DNA from: Gammaproteobacteria bacterium
GTDB taxonomy: Bacteria > Pseudomonadota > Gammaproteobacteria > Steroidobacterales > BM003
DNA length: 10,822 nucleotides
Direction: 5' to 3'
Assembly: GCA_026193125.1 (NCBI GenBank)
Contig: JAPHSC010000434.1
Coordinates: 1 to 10,822, forward strand
Made by a program: the position numbers and the translations under genes. The notes below the pieces were generated by a model, which saw nothing but the letters and a program-made list of their open reading frames with translations, did no database searches and was not told the origin of the DNA. Positions 8,019-10,822 of the stretch are shown here, one piece after another; within the stretch, counting starts at the first letter, position 1; each line of letters begins with the position of its first letter.

Positions 8019-8153
8019 TCAAACTATATCAGCGAGATCGGATTCTATGGTGCCCCAGAAATAGGCAGCATCGGCGCAAGCTATTACTGCCAGCACGGTA
8101 AGACTGGATCTGGAGAAAGCGATCAGGAGCCAGGGTGCTGTTTTCTGCAACAT
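8019..8153 (-). CDS. Possible 44-residue hydrophobic small protein (doubtful)
   Basis: An ATG at 8153 opens a 44-codon frame ending in TGA at 8019. The product begins MLQKTAPWLLIAFSR and has a hydrophobic stretch (about residues 8-33) followed by a short acidic tail, ESDLADIV. This resembles a membrane segment or the signal end of a larger decayed gene. It runs divergently from the MFS gene with 50 bp between them. No good ribosome binding site precedes the ATG, and no family is recognised. The hydrophobic pattern in an otherwise empty interval is the only support, so it may be chance. Confidence 0.2.
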   Translation of the reverse strand: MLQKTAPWLLIAFSRSSLTVLAVIACADAAYFWGTIESDLADIV

Positions 8154-8203
8154 AGTATGCTGGCCCACTTGTATCTCGATCTACCCAACCCGACGAAGCT
8201 ACC

Positions 8204-9481
8204 ATGCCAAGCATTCAATCGAGACATGAGGACAACCCGATACGCAAGCGCGCCTATGTGCTGTTCATCCTGGTAGTGTTCTACGCTTTTAACTTCATCG
8301 ACCGCCAGATCATTGGCATCCTGGCAGTGCCCATCAAGGCCGACCTGGGTCTCACCGACACCCAACTGGGATTGATGGGCGGACTGGCTTTCGCTTTGTT
8401 CTATACCGGCCTGGGTATACCGATAGCCCTGTTGGCGGATCGCTACAGCCGCACCTGGATCATGACCCTGGCCTTGGCTGTCTGGAGCGCCATGACCGCA
8501 GCCAGCGGACTGGCCACCAATTTCTGGCAGCTCTTTCTGGCCCGCGTCGGTGTGGGCGTGGGCGAGGCAGGAGGGGTTGCGCCAGCCTATTCACTGATAT
8601 CGGACTTCTTCCCACCGTCCCATCGAGCCCGGGCCATTAGCCTGTACTCACTGGGTATTCCTATCGGTAGCGCGCTGGGCATAGTATTTGGTGGAGTCAT
8701 TGCAAGCCTGGTCAACTGGCGCCTGGCATTTTTCCTGGTGGGCTTAGCCGGCCTGGCCCTGGCGCCGGTGTTTCGCCTGACCGTCAAGGAACCCGAAAGG
8801 GGTCGCTTCGATCGGCAGCGCAATGACAATACCACTCCCGGTCTGAAGACCATCCTGCGAATCCTTGTACGCAAACCCAGCTTCTGGCTGCTCTCGCTCG
8901 GTGCCTCGTGCGCCTCAATGATCGGCTATGGCGTGTTTTTCTGGTTACCGTCGTTTTTCGTACGCAGTTACAGCATGACCTTGCTCAATGCCTCACTATT
9001 TTACGGCGCGGTGTTGCTGCTGGGGGGCATGGCCGGCATCTGGGCCGGTGGGTCGCTGGGCGACCGCTTCGGTCACCGCGACCACGCCCAGTATGCACGG
9101 ATACCCGCTTTTGCATTTATCGCCACGCTGCCATTTTATGTGCTGGCCATCCTGTCTCCGAACCTGGGCGTGAGTTTCCTGGTGCTATTGGTGCCCACCG
9201 CTCTTGGACTGGTATGGCTTGGCCCAATCATTGCTGCCGTCCAACATCTGGTCCAGCCCAATATGCGAGCCACTGCTTCCGCGATATTTCTGTTTATCAA
9301 TAACCTGCTTGGCATCGGCCTGGGCACCTACGCCATCGGCGCGATGTCCGACGCCTTTCAAATACGCTTCGGCGATGACGCCCTCCGCTATTCGATTCTC
9401 GCTGGCACCGGCTTTTACATTCTTGCCGCGCTGTTCTGCTTCCTGGCCGCGCGACGGCTGGTTCAAGACTGGGAGGATTGA
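8204..9481 (+). CDS. MFS transporter, Spinster-like
   Basis: A 425-residue inner-membrane carrier of the major facilitator superfamily with the hydrophobic pattern of 12 transmembrane helices. Helix 1 contains FNFIDRQIIGIL, typical of the Spinster-like branch. Motif A follows between helices 2 and 3 (GIPIALLADRYSR, about residues 71-83), and helix 4 carries RVGVGVGEAGG (114-124), also branch-like. A charged central loop (about 195-215) separates the two halves. Bacterial members are often placed in catabolic clusters with dehydrogenases, and their substrates are mostly unproven. The ATG at 8204 has only a weak GAAG site upstream but is the only sensible start before helix 1. The gene ends in TGA at 9479-9481, and a truncated SDR gene starts at 9483 with its ribosome binding site inside this gene's end, so the two were once translated together. 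Substrate unknown. Confidence 0.93.
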   Translation: MPSIQSRHEDNPIRKRAYVLFILVVFYAFNFIDRQIIGILAVPIKADLGLTDTQLGLMGGLAFALFYTGLGIPIALLADRYSRTWIMTLALAVWSAMTAASGLATNFWQLFLARVGVGVGEAGGVAPAYSLISDFFPPSHRARAISLYSLGIPIGSALGIVFGGVIASLVNWRLAFFLVGLAGLALAPVFRLTVKEPERGRFDRQRNDNTTPGLKTILRILVRKPSFWLLSLGASCASMIGYGVFFWLPSFFVRSYSMTLLNASLFYGAVLLLGGMAGIWAGGSLGDRFGHRDHAQYARIPAFAFIATLPFYVLAILSPNLGVSFLVLLVPTALGLVWLGPIIAAVQHLVQPNMRATASAIFLFINNLLGIGLGTYAIGAMSDAFQIRFGDDALRYSILAGTGFYILAALFCFLAARRLVQDWED

Positions 9482-9482
9482 G

Positions 9483-9584
9483 ATGACATTGCCGACTGAG
9501 ACATTCAGCAGCAAGCGGGCGCTGGTGGTGGGTTCCACCTCGGCAATTGGCCCTGGAATTACACGGTGCGTGCTTGCTCCTTGA
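9483..9584 (+). pseudogene. Truncated short-chain dehydrogenase/reductase (SDR), N-terminal fragment
   Basis: An ATG 1 bp after the MFS stop, with GGGAGG (9471-9476) 6 nt upstream, opens a 33-codon frame. The product contains KRALVVGSTSAIGPGI, which matches the first beta strand and glycine-rich NAD(P)-binding motif (TGxxxGxG type, with Gly-Ser-Thr at the start) of SDR enzymes. Normal SDR proteins have about 250 residues; this one stops at TGA 9582-9584 straight after the nucleotide-binding turn, so it lacks the catalytic Ser-Tyr-Lys region. The intact translation signals and coupling to the transporter indicate a gene that was recently functional and then lost most of its body. An alternative is a chance 33-residue peptide, which the precise motif and spacing make unlikely. 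Confidence 0.7.
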
Positions 9585-9592
9585 GTCTGAAT

Positions 9593-9694
9593 GGATTCGC
9601 AAAGCAATCCGAAATCGCCACCCTTTGCGCCGAACTGGCGAAGCCCGATGGTGGCGAGGTCAGCCACTGTGTCACCGGCATGCGCCTGCCCGCA
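9593..9694 (+). pseudogene. Possible SDR C-terminal relic in another frame
   Basis: In a different frame from the SDR start, these 34 codons encode a segment running from GFAKQSEIATLCAELAKPDG to VTGMRLPA. The layout resembles the usual SDR C-terminus, in which GxPEEIA, a helix ending LASPD, and then VTGxxLxVDGG occur in this order. Spacing fits but identity is low and the final Asp-Gly-Gly is absent. If real, the gene lost its middle by internal deletion plus frameshift. The frame runs on to a stop at 9779-9781, overlapping the convergent lipoprotein gene. This is pattern matching by eye. Confidence 0.3.
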
Positions 9695-9753
9695 CAGACT
9701 TACTACCGGCCCTGGCGTTCACCGGCCGAGGTCAACAGCGATTATGCGCAAGG

Positions 9754-10674
9754 TCACCGAAGGGGCATATATGCCACATGATCTCCAAGATACTGGTTTT
9801 TTGACAATCGGTAGCTCTCGCCCGAAGCCAGGTCATAAATCCAGACCGCGTACTTTTGTTGACCACCAAGAACTCCCCTCCAGGCTTCCGTGACTACCAG
9901 TAGATGCTTCTCCGGCAGATACAGAACAGGCTGAATTGCATGGTCACCGGGCGCTTGCAGTGCGGCTCCCAGCCGCCCATCTGGAGCCACGAAGCGGTAC
10001 TCGAATCCAGCCCCGGAAAGCACCGGCGAATGACAGAGCATTTGCTGACTCTCGGACACCCAGACTGCCCCGTCAAGGTCACAGACCTTCGAGAATTCCT
10101 CCAGCGGCTCCGACCGCTCTGCCGCAGCATCATAGCGGAACACCCGTGAGTCATTGTTTTTGGCGACCTGGAAGAACACGACATGATCCGAGACCGGGGT
10201 GATCGTCACGCTCGCGTTAAAATCATGCGAGTAAATGTTCGTCAGCCTTCGCTCTTTGTCGACGATACGTGTGGCTTGCAAGTTGAAGCCATCGTCAAAC
10301 ACGGTGATCTCCCGATCGCGAAGAAACACCGCGGAATTTCCCACGAACAGATTGGTGTAATGCCTGGTGGCGATTTCGAATCGCACGACCATCTGCACAT
10401 CTCTTGAGTTAACCAGCCGCCTGACCGTTAGCAGTAATTCGCCATCTCTGTAATTGCCTACGGAGGTTACGGTTCCGTCCCCGACGTAGGCCACGATCTC
10501 GCTGCTGCCGTCTCCCAGGCTGAATTTTCCGAGGTAACTGCCTGATCCAAAAAAAATGAATCCGCCCGGACCTGTTCGGGAAGATGTATCGCAGGCGCCC
10601 AGGGTAATGCAAAGCAGGGTTAGCGCGACCAGCCTGAATCGCTTGCCCACTTCTTTTCGACATCGAATATTCAT
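9754..10674 (-). CDS. Lipoprotein of unknown function, beta-propeller-like
   Basis: A 306-residue protein with a basic N-terminus, a hydrophobic core VALTLLCITLGAC and a lipobox whose lipid-modified cysteine is C28. Residue +2 is Asp, which in E. coli tends to retain lipoproteins in the inner membrane; whether that rule holds here is unknown. The mature part is rich in short beta-strand-like units such as VFRYDAAAERSEPL and VWIYDLASGESYRL, suggesting a beta-propeller or similar repeat fold. No catalytic motif or named family is recognised. The frame is open to a TTG at 10692, but ATG 10674 gives a standard signal peptide; neither has a clear ribosome binding site. The gene converges on the broken SDR locus, and its last codons lie within about 60 bp of the SDR relic. 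Real gene likely, function unknown. Confidence 0.8.
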   Translation of the reverse strand: MNIRCRKEVGKRFRLVALTLLCITLGACDTSSRTGPGGFIFFGSGSYLGKFSLGDGSSEIVAYVGDGTVTSVGNYRDGELLLTVRRLVNSRDVQMVVRFEIATRHYTNLFVGNSAVFLRDREITVFDDGFNLQATRIVDKERRLTNIYSHDFNASVTITPVSDHVVFFQVAKNNDSRVFRYDAAAERSEPLEEFSKVCDLDGAVWVSESQQMLCHSPVLSGAGFEYRFVAPDGRLGAALQAPGDHAIQPVLYLPEKHLLVVTEAWRGVLGGQQKYAVWIYDLASGESYRLSKNQYLGDHVAYMPLR

Positions 10675-10822
10675 ACCGAATGGCGCCGACAAATAGAAAG
10701 GGTAAGCATTGGTTTGGTTTCCGTCATTTTTTCAAGCTTTGGTCTTGCTCTTAAAGTAACTGATGTTCCAAACGATATGTGTTGTGGTATTCCGCTATGG
10801 CGCAGCGGTCACGTTTGCAATA

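Larger units (their letters stand above)
7513..8203. other. Long intergenic interval with no convincing gene
   Basis: These 691 bp separate the divergent acyl-CoA synthetase and MFS transporter genes and should hold both promoters. Open frames of up to 109 codons exist on both strands, but their products (for example complement 7662-7979 and + 7810-8064) are rich in Arg, Pro, Ser and Cys and show no family motif I recognise. A TAAAAT on the minus strand (complement of 7642-7647) could be a -10 element for the synthetase gene, without a good -35. The interval also contains a spaced inverted repeat (7684-7770) and a small hydrophobic reading frame (8019-8153). It may include a decayed gene, but I cannot identify one. 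Confidence 0.6.

Noticed and set aside
9764..9775. 12-bp perfect palindrome GGCATATATGCC
   Set aside because: It lies inside the last codons of the lipoprotein gene and is explained by coding sequence; no second copy was noticed.
10792..10808. 5-bp hairpin CCGCT / AGCGG near the window end
   Set aside because: The stem is short and no T-run follows on either strand, so it is not a supported terminator.
10797..10822. Possible start of a plus-strand gene running off the window
   Set aside because: Only eight codons are visible after the ATG, with no ribosome binding site, so nothing can be supported.

Overview
The window looks like a chromosomal segment of a GC-rich Gammaproteobacterium, probably a free-living aerobic heterotroph of marine or soil type. 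The clearest taxonomic hint is an 88-residue DksA/TraR-type zinc-finger protein that closely matches my memory of E. coli YbiI. The exported sulfatase, the TPR-linked multiheme cytochrome, the medium/long-chain acyl-CoA synthetase and the Spinster-like MFS carrier fit the same lifestyle. No rRNA, tRNA, CRISPR array, transposase or phage gene was seen. The organism assignment is inference.

Left block (1-5280, all + strand): the 3' portion of an exported sulfatase, whose true start lies before base 1, ends in a strong intrinsic terminator (1605-1641). After it come a periplasmic HAD-family phosphohydrolase (1755-2759) and, 100 bp further on, a membrane-anchored eight-haem cytochrome c with HEAT-like and TPR repeats (2860-5280). 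All three products should act outside the cytoplasm. The terminator separates the sulfatase from the other two, so they are neighbours rather than one simple operon.

Middle block (5425-7512, - strand): a ybiI-like zinc-finger regulator gene and a complete acyl-CoA synthetase gene, 138 bp apart, face the left block. The synthetase stands alone, with no beta-oxidation genes next to it. A stretch of about 690 bp (7513-8203) follows with no convincing gene. It holds a spaced 9-bp inverted repeat and one weak 44-codon reading frame with a hydrophobic product.

Right block (8204-10674): a Spinster-type MFS transporter gene (+ strand) is followed 1 bp later by the start of a short-chain dehydrogenase (SDR) gene. 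That gene keeps its ribosome binding site and NAD(P)-binding glycine motif but stops after 33 codons, and a possible SDR C-terminal relic lies just downstream in another frame. This appears to be a broken transporter-dehydrogenase operon. A convergent gene (9754-10674, - strand) encodes a lipoprotein of unknown function. The last 148 bp hold only its upstream region.

No clearly new biological system is visible. The points most worth checking are the sulfatase/HAD/multihaem-cytochrome neighbourhood, the broken SDR gene, and the empty interval upstream of the MFS gene.
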